A stretch of DNA of 64,000 bases from assembly GCA_003707065.3 (NCBI GenBank), contig PPXM03000002.1, positions 1,426,001-1,490,000 of the forward strand, given 5' to 3'. Positions within the stretch are counted from its first letter, which is position 1, and each line of letters starts with the position of its first letter. The DNA comes from Trigonopsis variabilis. Taxonomy: Eukaryota > Ascomycota > Trigonopsidomycetes > Trigonopsidales > Trigonopsidaceae. The position numbers were made by a program, and so were the translations under genes. A model generated the notes under the pieces. The model was not told where the DNA came from. It saw nothing but the letters and a program-made list of their open reading frames with translations, and did not search any database. Shown piece after piece: positions 54,682 to 64,000 of this stretch.

Positions 54682-54943
54682 CCAAAGGAATAAGTAAGAA
54701 GCGTTACAGATATTGTAGTGAGGAACGCGGGATCATAAACCTGAGCGAGCGGCGCAACTCACTAACCCTAAAAAAATACCCTACGGCCATCTTAGGTCTC
54801 TAGTAGGTCCCGAGACGTAGTGATGTGTGAGCTTTACAATAGAACCGTCCTCCTTTTGGTGATTTATTAAAGTACAAAGCAAAGTCATAATGCAACAGCC
54901 CTGCCAATTGATAGACAGCGTGAGTGCTAAATTAGTTTTGTGT

Positions 54944-55560
54944 CTAGAACAGCTGTTGGAAGGCTGCTCTTCCAGCAGCTTGGCCAACATTGGCTCCACC
55001 AAGAGTTTCAGAACCAGTGAACTCTTGTCCTTTTAACGCAGCCAAGGCAAAACAAGCTGCTCCTGCAGTATAGAAAATAGCGACGACTATCAGAGACGTT
55101 GCTGATACAATGATCGAAAGCCACTGGATTATAGCATTGCTTCATAGGTTAATATTACTCGCTGCACTTTTGACTTACATCAAATAGAAGATTGCTCGAG
55201 GCCAGTTGGAGTTGAATCGACGAACGAATTCCGCGAATCGGTCTGTAATGGGACAAATTCGTAATAAAAAGGGCACTTCAACGAATAATAGAACCAAGGC
55301 TTGACACCTAAAATTAGCTCAAGATCACTCAATCAATCTTACAAGCAAATCACCGAGAAGATAATTACTAAATTGAAGTGGAATATGTTGGCAATTCCCA
55401 GGGCTATGTCGAGAAATATTGTGATAATTCCAATCCTAGACCCCTGTTAGACATGTCGTTTCCTTCTTGATACCATTGTCCGTAGATACTATCAATTAAC
55501 TAAGGTCTCCCGGTTTATATACCTGAAATTTCTTGATTTTAGTTCTTCAGCTATGGTCAT
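54944..55560 (-). CDS. Golgi apparatus membrane protein TVP18
   Basis: There are five exons: 55560-55523, 55488-55474, 55435-55343, 55307-55179 and 55139-54944; introns are 34, 38, 35 and 39 nt, giving 156 residues. The product MTIAEELKSRNF-SIYGQW-IGIITIFLDIALGIANIFH continues with VFSVICL-type helices, VEVPFLLRICP, FVRRFNSNWPRAIFYLINAI and SATSLIVVAIFYTAGAACFA. It ends KGQEFTGSETLGG. This matches fungal TVP18, a four-helix protein of late Golgi vesicles found with Tlg2. Exon 2 is a 15-nt microexon carrying the conserved IYGQ. The last 20 residues (NVGQAAGRAAFQQLF) are variable in the family. Confidence 0.93.
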
Positions 55561-58098
55561 ATTGTCGATCAGCTGCCAAGGTAAGATTCAAGACTAGTAA
55601 ACTGATGACCGCGCTGGAAGGACGACCGATACCAGGACGTGTCAGCACAGCTTCTCCGCGGACACAGCGGGGTTTATGAACAAAACATGAGACTATAAGT
55701 CATATACTATCTTGGATTCCTTTACACTTAGCATTAACCTTTGTCCCATATTCGCATCTGTTCTATTATTGCTCTTCTTGACTTGTTTTCACTCTTTTTG
55801 TTAGTAAGTATCCAACCCGAAGTATTTGTCCGACAAGTCCCTTTGAATAGTCTACACGTAGGTCCAGAGCTATCAACTTACGTCCTGGATCAATCTGTCT
55901 ATTCTGCGATTGTTAATGGAAAGGATAAAAGAACCTCTAAGCTTTGCTCCCGTTAGTCTTGCTTTATAGTAGTAGTTATAATAAAAACTGTCTCGACTCA
56001 TTAAGAATGGCAAGACAAATTACAAGTCTAGTACGGTTTCAAGTTCGTAACTTCTTTCTTATAATAGTGTGAAAACAAAAGTTGCTGGCATATAAGGTCG
56101 CCTTCTCAAAGTAAATATGAAATTGAGTAGTATCTACTTCGGTCCTGCTACGTACTCAAAATCTATGGACTTTAAACGTATCTTGTCCATTTCTGGCTTC
56201 AATTGTGACTCGTATTAAGCTGCCTACTCGCATTTCTCATTATCCAGCGGAGATGAGAACAAGAGACTAGAAGGACCTAAACCAACCTCTCTCATCACAA
56301 TTGTGCGTCTGCTGCATGAATCCTGTAGACGAGCATCACTTCAGAATACATACTAATAAAAAAATCATCCTGATCATGTAATGTAGATAAGGAATTTAAC
56401 TGTCTCATCATATAGTGACGCCCTCGTCTACGAGGATCGTAAAATAAAAATAAAGTTTATTATATTGCAACAGACTGAAAATTGACAATCATGCCGACAT
56501 GGCTGGTTACGGCCCTGATTCTAGTGTTGTCAGAATGAAGAAATTTTGCCGTTTTGTTCCCAGTGGTAATTTGATGTCACGTGCTTCAGAACATCCGCCC
56601 GCTGGCGTGAATGATCCTTCATAAAAGGATTGACTTTCTAAAGGAAAGAAGGCATAAAATCATAAGTCTTGTCGTTTAGTATAACTACACATCTAAGATT
56701 TATTTATTAGTTGTATCTGCATTCGCTTCCATAACGCCTTCCCTGATATATAGGAAACAGAGAAAGATTCTGAAATAATCAAGTAAAATCATATAATAGG
56801 AACGAAACGTAAAGAGTGTACTAGTACGTTTATGTCCGAAATCAAGTAGATATAGGCACTGATTGCCTTGCCATGACCTATACGTAGTCCATACAGTCAG
56901 AGATGTCGGTAAAGAGTTCTTCGAAAAAGATCATGTGACTATGTTCAGGTATTCATAATCTACTATCGTGGACTAGAGGGGTGTAACGGAATGTCACTGG
57001 GCCATTATATTCCCTGCCCCGCGCGCTCAACTACCGCGCTTCTCAAGCGAGCCTGTGATCGGCAAAACCTTGAGGAGAGATCAAGGGACATGGAAGAAGC
57101 TTACTGGTTAATTAATAAAGATCAATCGGCGAGTCTATATGAGATCACGATGGACAAACGATCAGCATATCGAGCCATTCATCCAAAGCTGGTTCATTTA
57201 AAATAACCGGTCGAGTTATGTCCTTGGTTCGACCATGGAAGCGTTTGTCGGGCCTACTATTGAAGGCTATTCATGAGTAGCACTGTAGACAAGGATCGCC
57301 AGAGTGCTTTGCTCCAAAAACATAAAAACAATTAATAAATAAAGGTATAAAAATGGCATCTTTATCATCAGAAGGGCCACAAAGAGAAGAGTTCTGTCTG
57401 CGGGGTTGGCTTGGAGGACGGGGAGGACGAGGGGACCGAAGAGGGGCCGAGGGATATAGCATATAAAAACTATTCCATCCCCTTTTACACGTCTTGTTCT
57501 AACCCAAACAGAAAGAAGGAAAAGCTATGTCGAAAACTGATTTCTGCAGCTCAACGCAATACCACAGTGCATGAAAAGATGCAGCGCTCGAAACTTCCAT
57601 GATTTATTCGACCCTTTCGACCTTTCTATCCTGGCTGAATCAAGTTTGAGCTAAATTGGATCTATGTTCGAGCAATATCCATCATCGATTGTTTGACTTG
57701 ATAGGCAAGTAAACAAGCTTGCGGTCTCCTGGTTTTTTCCCTACAGGCCACTTCCTTCCGCCCGCTGACATGGACAATCTTATCCCCGCCATTCCCAGCG
57801 CGCGGCTGAGTCTCAATTGTCTACGGCTTTGAAGGACGGACGTGTCAGATCGCCCATGGGAACGCTGTTATCTTATGCGCAACCGAGATAAAGCCCATAC
57901 GATCCATCTTTTGTGATTCGAGCGTATTCTGTTTGAGATTCACCCTTTTAGCAGCTGCTTTCACCTCGCCCAAAGGGTCACTTTGGGGTAAAGGACAAAA
58001 GAACCCCCACCAGTAACGGTTGTTGTACTGACCAATTGGATGCCACGGGAAGGCAGACCGACTTACAAACGGACCTCCTGTCTTTCTCCCCTTATCCA
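55561..58098. other. 2.5-kb sparse interval
   Basis: This lies between the divergent TVP18 and ACH1 genes. A plus-strand frame near 55741-55956 has a hydrophobic segment (LDLFSLFLLVSIQ) but no in-frame ATG. The frame 56991-57206 has an ATG but no resemblance to known proteins. The part at 55961-56700 is A/T-rich. A CACGTG lies at about 56579, and a CCAAT at about 58031 in the ACH1 promoter. No RNA gene or mobile element was recognised. Confidence 0.45.
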
Positions 58099-59702
58099 AT
58101 GTCTGCAATTCTTAGATCTCGCATTCGTGACCCACGTTTTTTTCAAAAACTTGCGAAACCCGAAGACTGCATCAAGTTTTTCAAGGATAGAGATGCTGTC
58201 GGATGGAGCGGTTTCACCGGTGTTGGCGGTCCCAAAGTTGTTCCGGAGGTGCGTTGATAGCGGAAGTGATTTAGAGGCTAACCATCCAGGCCCTAGCCAG
58301 ACACGTGGAAGCTAATGACTTGCAACATAAGCTTCGATTCAAGTTATTCGTTGGTGCTTCTGCCGGTGCTCAGATCGAAGGTGACTGGGCGTTGAACGGA
58401 ATGATTGAACGCCGGGCTCCCCATCAGGTCTCCAAACCCGTGGCTAAGGGAATCAACACCGGCGACATCTATTTCTTTGACAAGCATCTTAGTATGTTCC
58501 CTCAAGATCTTGCCTATGGTTTCTACACGCTTGATCGTCCGAAACCGGAACTTGACGTTGCTATCGTCGAAGCCTCTGCCATTACTGAAGATGGTCAACT
58601 CATTCCCGGTGCTTCCGTCGGAGCCACAGCTGAAATCATGAACATTTCAGACAAGATTATCATCGAGCTCAACACCAAACTTCCATCTTTTGAAGGTCTC
58701 CACGATGTCTACATCCCCAAGGACCCTCCCCACCGGGACGTCATTCCTATCACCGACGTTCGCGACCGCATTGGTACTCCCGGTATTCCTATTCCTTTCG
58801 ACAGAGTTGTCGCGGTTGTGGAATCTAACCTTCCCGAGGCTACTGGCACCAACACTCCCTCTGATGAAATGTCCCAGGCCATTGCTAAACACCTAGTCGA
58901 GTTCTTTGAACACGAGGTCAAAGCTGGACGTATGCCTGACAACTTGTTGCCCCTCCAGTCTGGCATTGGCAACATTGCCAATGCTGTGGTCGAGGGTCTC
59001 GCTTCTGCTTCCTTCAAGAAGCTCGAAGTCTGGACCGAGGTTCTTCAGGACTCTTTCTTAGACTTCTTTGATAACGGTGCTTTAGATTTCGCTACTGCCA
59101 CTTCCATCCGTCTTACCGATGCTGGATTCTCCCGTTTCTTCGACAACTGGGATTTATATTCCAAGAAGATCCTCTTGCGTCCCCAGGTCCTCTCCAACAG
59201 CCCTGAAATCATCCGCCGATTGGGTTGCATTGCAATGAACACTCCCGTTGAGTTTGATATCTATGCTCATGCCAACTCGACTAACGTAAACGGCTCTCGA
59301 ATGCTCCATGGATTGGGCGGATCTGCTGATTTCCTCCGAAACTCTAAATACTCCATCATGCACGCTCCTTCTGCCCGTCCTACCAAGACCGATCCCGTTG
59401 GTATCAGCTGCGTTGTTCCTTTCGCTAGCCATATCGACCAAACCGAGCATGATCTCGACATCCTTGTCACCGAGCAAGGTCTTGCTGACCTCCGTGGTCT
59501 TGCCCCTCGTGAACGGGCTCGCGTCATCATCGAAAAATGCGCTCACCCCGTGTATCAACCCATCCTTGCCGAGTATCTCGACATTGCTGAGTTCGAATGT
59601 GCAAAGGCTGGTGCCCTCCATGAGCCCCATTCGCTTGCCCGCGCTTTCAAGCTTCATCTCAATTTAGCTGAGAAGGGTACTATGCGCATTGACAAATGGT
59701 AG
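58099..59702 (+). CDS. Acetyl-CoA hydrolase / succinyl-CoA:acetate CoA-transferase (ACH1)
   Basis: Exons are 58099-58248 and 58290-59702; the 41-nt intron has GTGCGT, CTAAC and CAG, giving 520 residues, the family length. The start is [20 protein letters not shown] with [20 protein letters not shown] next. Later blocks are [80 protein letters not shown] and [20 protein letters not shown]. The active-site Glu of class I CoA transferases lies in the catalytic domain near GATAE or the later EQGLAD region. Ach1 moves CoA between succinyl-CoA and acetate in mitochondria and supports acetate metabolism. The N-terminus is basic without a clear long presequence. Confidence 0.95.
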
Positions 59703-60047
59703 GTGCTAGGTCCCATAAAGCTTTATAGAAAAGGTCTATAGCATAGCAAACTTACAACTGGAGAGCGCTCTTTGTAACGATAAAATGACTATACGTACAT
59801 ATGAATTTCTCGATATCGTAACCTAGCACCCATCTGTGCTGTTGATTTCTTGGTTCAGTGATGGCCAGAGGAACAAACAGCAAATCACATTGGTTGCTAT
59901 GGGACCGTGATGGATATTTGTTTACTTTACTCCTCAGTGTCTGAAAGAAATCAGGAAACATTTGATGAGGTTGGCCTTAAATTGCTCGAATAATTAGTAA
60001 ATATTCGTTGAACTGATCAATAGTGGCTATCATCGAGGGGTTGATAC
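59703..60047. other. intergenic
   Basis: This lies between co-directional ACH1 and the tail-anchored gene. I see nothing distinctive. Confidence 0.5.
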
Positions 60048-61448
60048 ATGTTAATCGAAAATACGTTGCATATTATGGATGTATCAGCTTCGGTCGGGAA
60101 GTTCACGAGTGGGGAAGAAGAAAAAAGAGAGCAAGGAGAGCAAGAAGAGCAAAGAGTGCACATAAATGCAGAGAAGCAGGAAGAGGAACGAGAGATAATA
60201 TCAAATGAACCGGAGAACAACCAAGCGAAGAAATCTGACGAGAAAGCAGTTAATAGATTCAAACCTACACTTGAACATGAAAGACTAGTGTCACGGGCCA
60301 TGTATATGGCATCACCAATTGTGCAGCCGTCCGTCTTTCGGGACACAGGTACTCCTACCCCGATGCCGTCGAAAGAGATTAAGAGAATACCGTTGTTTGG
60401 AGACGATTTTGGAAGTCAAGATGAGAATGCCAAGGGAAATGGAATTGTGAGCTCGTCATCTTTTGAGGACGTCGGTGATTTGATTGAGAGCGCACCATCG
60501 TTAGAAGAAGGTAAGAGAGTGAATAATGGAAAGGGTATGGGAGGCAGACCACGGGTCGAGTATTCAGAAGTTCTGAAGAGAAAGCGGCAAGAACTCTTGG
60601 AGCTTAAAACAAAGAATGAATCAGTAAAGGGAGGAATTGGTGGATTAGAAGGAACATCCGATAAATGGAAGAGTCGTTACAGTAAAGCTTCCATGATTGG
60701 AAAGAGACGAGGAGAATTACTGCAGCAATTAAATAGGTTCAACCATCGGAGATCATTGGAGAAGAACGAATTAAGCGAACGAGAGAATCTTAAGATCGAT
60801 GTGCCTAGGATGACTGAAAGGCAAAAGGCAGAACTTATTCGAGATGTTCCATCTCCTACGCCGCCTGCATCTGAATTCTCTGAGAGAGAGCTGCGTGGTC
60901 ATCTCCAAGGAGGTGGTCTAATTTTCTCTCCATCCCGGAAACAAAGCAAGGAAACTGAGTCTCATTCTCCTGGAAACTGGCTGAGAAAACTGGCATCTAG
61001 CACCCCGGTCCACAATCTCCGGTCGTATGATCGGCCGCCCTCGACGTTTGATTCTAGTGACCTTAGCCAATCGAGTACCCAGGTGAAGAATGAGCAAGAG
61101 AGGTTTGTCTCTGCCAGAGACGTTGAGATACCAAAGTTCCTACAACAAGAAGAAGCAACTGGCAGTAAGGTGGAATTCACTTCAAGCGAGCTAGTGAAGA
61201 AGGTGATTGGACTTGAAGTGGAATTCAAGTCTACGAGAGAAGATGTCAAACGGCTTGAAGAGAAGTTTGACACCTTGATGAAGCAAGTGCCTCCGGAAGA
61301 AGAATTGATGAGACTGATAAAAGAACAAGCGTCGAAACCTGCTGGCCGAACTGTGATGATGCTTTCTAAAAGTGACGTTTTGCTTTCTTTTATGTGGACT
61401 CTTATTGTTATTATGTTTGTCGGACTTTTCCTTGGGGCCATGAGGTGA
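60048..61448 (+). CDS. Tail-anchored coiled-coil protein of unknown function
   Basis: A single exon encodes 466 residues. The first 70 residues are Glu/Gln/Lys-rich and coil-like. Conserved-looking short motifs are EYSEVLKRKRQELLELKTK (about 183-201) and SPTPPASEFSERELRGHL (about 275-292). A C-terminal coiled coil (VKKVIGLEVEFKSTREDVKR, LEEKFDTLMKQV) ends in a hydrophobic segment (SFMWTLIVIMFVGLFLGAM) reaching the last residue, typical of a tail anchor inserted by the GET pathway. This architecture occurs among spindle-pole, nuclear-envelope and organelle-contact proteins, but I cannot name the family. The Met at residue 10 is a possible alternative start. Confidence 0.6.
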   Translation: MLIENTLHIMDVSASVGKFTSGEEEKREQGEQEEQRVHINAEKQEEEREIISNEPENNQAKKSDEKAVNRFKPTLEHERLVSRAMYMASPIVQPSVFRDTGTPTPMPSKEIKRIPLFGDDFGSQDENAKGNGIVSSSSFEDVGDLIESAPSLEEGKRVNNGKGMGGRPRVEYSEVLKRKRQELLELKTKNESVKGGIGGLEGTSDKWKSRYSKASMIGKRRGELLQQLNRFNHRRSLEKNELSERENLKIDVPRMTERQKAELIRDVPSPTPPASEFSERELRGHLQGGGLIFSPSRKQSKETESHSPGNWLRKLASSTPVHNLRSYDRPPSTFDSSDLSQSSTQVKNEQERFVSARDVEIPKFLQQEEATGSKVEFTSSELVKKVIGLEVEFKSTREDVKRLEEKFDTLMKQVPPEEELMRLIKEQASKPAGRTVMMLSKSDVLLSFMWTLIVIMFVGLFLGAMR

Positions 61449-62291
61449 GAAGGATGCCAGTGAATGTGCTAACTTTAGTATCGGCAAGTCTTGGCTTGGA
61501 CCTGAAATTGTGCTTGGTGGAGCTTACATGCGTGATTGGCCCACTTGAGGCTGTAGCCGGCTCTAGAGATAACAGTCAATCACTGATACAGTGGTAAAGC
61601 CTCTAGCTTCCTAAGCTGAACGCTGCACCTGTGTGTTTTCGAGTCGAGTATCGTCATCGCGCCTCGCTATTGCGAGCCTTCAGCTGATACGCTAGCCAAC
61701 GCCGAGCTCTTCTAGCATTGCCAAGCGCCGAGATGTCAGTCACGTGACCCACGGCTATGATTCACGACGAAGACGAGACTTAGGAAGGGTCGATAAACTG
61801 GACCCAGAGTATTGAACAAGGGCTCTGAACTTCCTTCTGTAGTTTACAATGACAATTATGATTTAGTGTATACTAATACGTAGGCAATTTATTTAAAAGG
61901 CGATTTAGTCACCAAGGAAGGCACGCAGTCGTACGATTAAACACAATAAACCAGATATGGATATCGCTGGCGAGCGACAAGGATCCGAAGACTACAGCGA
62001 AAATTATATTTTTCATATTCGTATCTCCAAGTTATCAACATAAAGGTGATTGATGTCAGTAGAAAGTGAACAATCAAACAGCGAGAAGGAGCTTTCACTG
62101 CAAAAACGTTAAGGTTAAAAATAGCCCAAAAACTTGCATTCTATTCCTGTTGATAAGAGCTGAGCCTAATCTCAACGAAGCTATTAAACCCGGGCGGTCG
62201 GTCTGGCTTACTTGATCTGTCAGCCGCGTGAGCAGACATATAAAGAGAACCATGCTACAACGGTGCGCGAAGACTACGAACAAAGGACCTA
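61449..62291. other. intergenic
   Basis: This lies between co-directional genes. It contains the 10-bp palindrome GTCACGTGAC at 61739-61748 and short GC-rich hairpins near 61660. No gene or RNA was recognised. Confidence 0.45.
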
Positions 62292-63525
62292 ATGTGGATA
62301 GATTATATATTGGGAGGGCTGGTTATAAGTACTCTTTCTTTCCTAGTAGTTCGTTTTCTTTACCCAAAGGGCAAATCGCCTTCCCTGCAGACATCGGTAC
62401 CGAAAGCGGCACCGATAACAGCCGAAGCTGGTGATGATAAGATTCTCGGAGTATTTGAACGAGTAAGGAAGCCGATTAAGCTGGAGAACTAACTTGAAGG
62501 ACCTTGTCCCTGAGGGTTATAAAGATCCTGTTATCCCTCCTGTCGACGATTCATTTGACTGGAAGACCGAAAAGCCTCGTCAGTATCGAGTGTTCAAGAA
62601 TGGGCCTTATCATATGACTATGGCGCTGCAGAAATGTCCAGCTGACGACTGGTTATTAATAGAGTCATCCTATATGGTTCAGACCGATGAGAGGAAGAAG
62701 ACGATCGAGGATCATCCTGATAATTCGATAGCCTATACTCCAATGGCTTTTGATGGATTATGTGAATATTATTTAAAAGCCCATAAATATCTATGTGACA
62801 GATATCCTAAATATTTCGGCTTTGATTACGAGAAAGGAGTGTGGGTGAATAAGCTTCGAAATGAGAGCTTCCCTATTGATCCCCGCGAGTTCTTTGTTGA
62901 CTCAGTCACCGGTAAGGTTGATCCTAATAATGTCGAGGCCGGCCTGAAGGTTGCATCATCACTCGCACACTCTACAGAGGAGGACTTTTTTATTTTGGTT
63001 GAGAATGAAGAGGGAAAATATGTACTTGCAGCTGGCGCCTCAGCCTACCCTGCCGGGTTCAGTCCCAATATGAAGTTCGGCAAAACCCTCAAGGGTATAC
63101 ACGAACCTGTTCCTTTCTATAAGGAGAAACTTGAGCGGTCGATGGACCGATTTTTTGGCAAAATCAAGGCTGGCGATTGGGTGCAACGATTCAACTGGTC
63201 CATCCAGGTTGAGGGCTTTGGTTATGCTCCTTCAGGAACTCACGCCTACAGCGACTCAGAAATTGAAGCTCTTGATCCGTCCACTCTCGACTTTTCTAAG
63301 GTTTACCTCCGTTCCGAACGCCAGATCCTTTCTCGGCTGCCGAAATGCAGGCAACTCATCTTCAATATTCGAACTTATCGTTATCCCCTTACAAATGTGC
63401 GCGAGGAAGGGCGGGCGGCTGATCTTGCTGGTGCGATCGATGGTCTTCCTGTTAAGCTAGGTTTCTACAAAATGAGACCACGATGGGGAGAAGCGGTCAA
63501 GAGTTTTCTACTGGGAAAGAGTTAA
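62292..63525 (+). CDS. Membrane-anchored DUF3445 (haem-dependent N-demethylase-like) protein
   Basis: Exons are 62292-62462 and 62500-63525; the 37-nt intron gives 398 residues. An N-terminal membrane segment (ILGGLVISTLSFLVVRFLY, residues 6-24) precedes the DUF3445 domain, which begins around ENPYRQYRVFKNG-like sequence (here KPRQYRVFKNGPYHMTMALQ). Later blocks are EDFFILVENEEGKYVLAAGA, YPAGFSPNMKFGKTLKGIHE, PVPFYKEKLERSMDRFF, WSIQVEGFGYAPSGTHAY and LRSERQILSRLPKCRQLIFN. Bacterial relatives include the alpha subunit of haem-dependent oxidative N-demethylase, where a His within this core holds haem. Fungal copies of unknown substrate are common. It is probably anchored in ER or another endomembrane with the domain in the cytosol. 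Confidence 0.85.
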
Positions 63526-64000
63526 TGGTCAATGTAATACAATTTTTATATAGATTAGTAATGAAGTAAATTCATGAAATATTTCCTTGCTAAAGTCTCA
63601 CTAGAAAAACTGTGTAACTCACAATGGGGCAAGAGCACAGTGGTTCGCAAGTGCAGAGGCTTTGTTGACTGCAAAGTCCAACTACGACCACATGCAGGCA
63701 AGGCCTCCCCATTCATTCTACCTCAACTACAGTCAAGAAAGACCGAACGTTATGATGATAACATTATAGTCCAGATAGAGAACTATGCGTTCCGCGATCG
63801 GTAATAATCAATTTCGGAAATAGATGGTCCTTAAGTCGTTTCCTCATCGGATGACAAAATTTCCGAAAGAGGCAGTTGGATGACAACCGCGCCGTGGCCT
63901 TCCCGCCTTGGGTTCTAAGCTTATCTTATCAACCCCCGAACCGCGAAAAGTGTTTGAAGGCAAAGGGGTGTGATATATAAACAAGTAAAAGTAATTCTAT
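63526..64000. other. window end, intergenic
   Basis: An open frame at 63574-63804 (76 codons) has no resemblance to known proteins. Inverted TTTCGGAAAT/ATTTCCGAAA sites lie at 63812-63821 and 63859-63868. Nothing else was recognised. Confidence 0.4.

Noticed and set aside
55741-55956. Plus-strand frame with a signal-peptide-like segment
   Set aside because: No in-frame ATG and no upstream exon could be found.
56991-57206. 71-codon frame with ATG
   Set aside because: Isolated, with no homology recognised and no neighbouring exons.
57845-58108. 87-codon minus-strand frame overlapping the ACH1 start
   Set aside because: It is antisense to the ACH1 promoter and first codons and is not protein-like.
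63574-63804. 76-codon frame after the DUF3445 gene
   Set aside because: Unrelated to known proteins; the position suggests a chance frame.
1-64000. A gene cluster or defence system
   Set aside because: Genes are unrelated housekeeping functions on mixed strands with separate promoters; no biosynthetic, toxin-antitoxin or nuclease cluster is present.

Overview
This looks like nuclear DNA of a fungus, most likely an ascomycete and plausibly an early-diverging (Taphrinomycotina-type) lineage. The evidence is: densely packed eukaryotic genes on both strands; very short spliceosomal introns (40 resolved by eye, mostly 32-48 nt, with GTAAG/GTGAG donors, CTAAC/CTAAT/CTGAC branch sites and AG acceptors); fungal families such as PTR2, RTA1, TVP18, AIM21, VPS9-CUE and ACH1; and HomolD-like boxes in front of two ribosomal protein genes, a fission-yeast trait. 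The lineage call is inference; no rDNA or mitochondrial marker is present.

Layout. 0-10 kb: cohesin loader MAU2/SCC4 (+) tail-to-tail with the centromeric histone CENP-A (-), then tRNA isopentenyltransferase (-), Mediator MED6 (-) and an F-box/LRR protein (+). 10-19 kb: an intron-bearing tRNA-Gln(CTG), ribosome biogenesis factor ERB1 (-), an unresolved membrane-protein-like spliced gene, EMC5 (-), a bHLH factor with two CACGTG boxes in its own promoter (+), DAP1 (-) and NOP4 (-). 19-25 kb: ERCC1/RAD10 with a 14-nt microexon, CK2 beta, eL6 and VPS9 (all -). 25-36 kb: ASNSD1-like amidotransferase (+), a secretory-pathway CPHS glutaredoxin (+), a JmjC oxygenase (-), a peptide transporter (-), SFH1/SNF5 (-), an RTA1-family protein (+) and eS7 (-). 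36-43 kb: a large intronless xanthine dehydrogenase (+) and a PAP2-fold membrane protein whose catalytic motifs are lost (-). 42.7-46.7 kb is a gene-poor gap. 46.7-55.6 kb: a two-finger C2H2 factor (-), two small candidate genes, a CstF64 hinge-only protein (+), AIM21 (-), SR140/U2SURP (-) and TVP18 (-). 55.6-58.1 kb is again sparse. 58-64 kb: ACH1 (+), a tail-anchored coiled-coil protein (+) and a membrane-anchored DUF3445 haem-domain protein (+).

There is no operon-like system. The genes are mostly housekeeping and chromosomally mixed. The most unusual points are: microexons (14, 15, 15 and 25 nt) in ERCC1, TVP18, AIM21 and the glutaredoxin; a pseudo-phosphatase of the PAP2 fold; a free-standing CstF64 hinge protein; CENP-A next to the cohesin loader; a tandem 19-residue duplication in the C2H2 factor; and several small spliced candidate genes that single-frame ORF calling misses. 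No transposon, CRISPR array, virus-like element or RNA gene other than the tRNA was recognised. Exon coordinates were assigned by eye from splice motifs, reading-frame continuity and remembered family sequences; no alignment was run.
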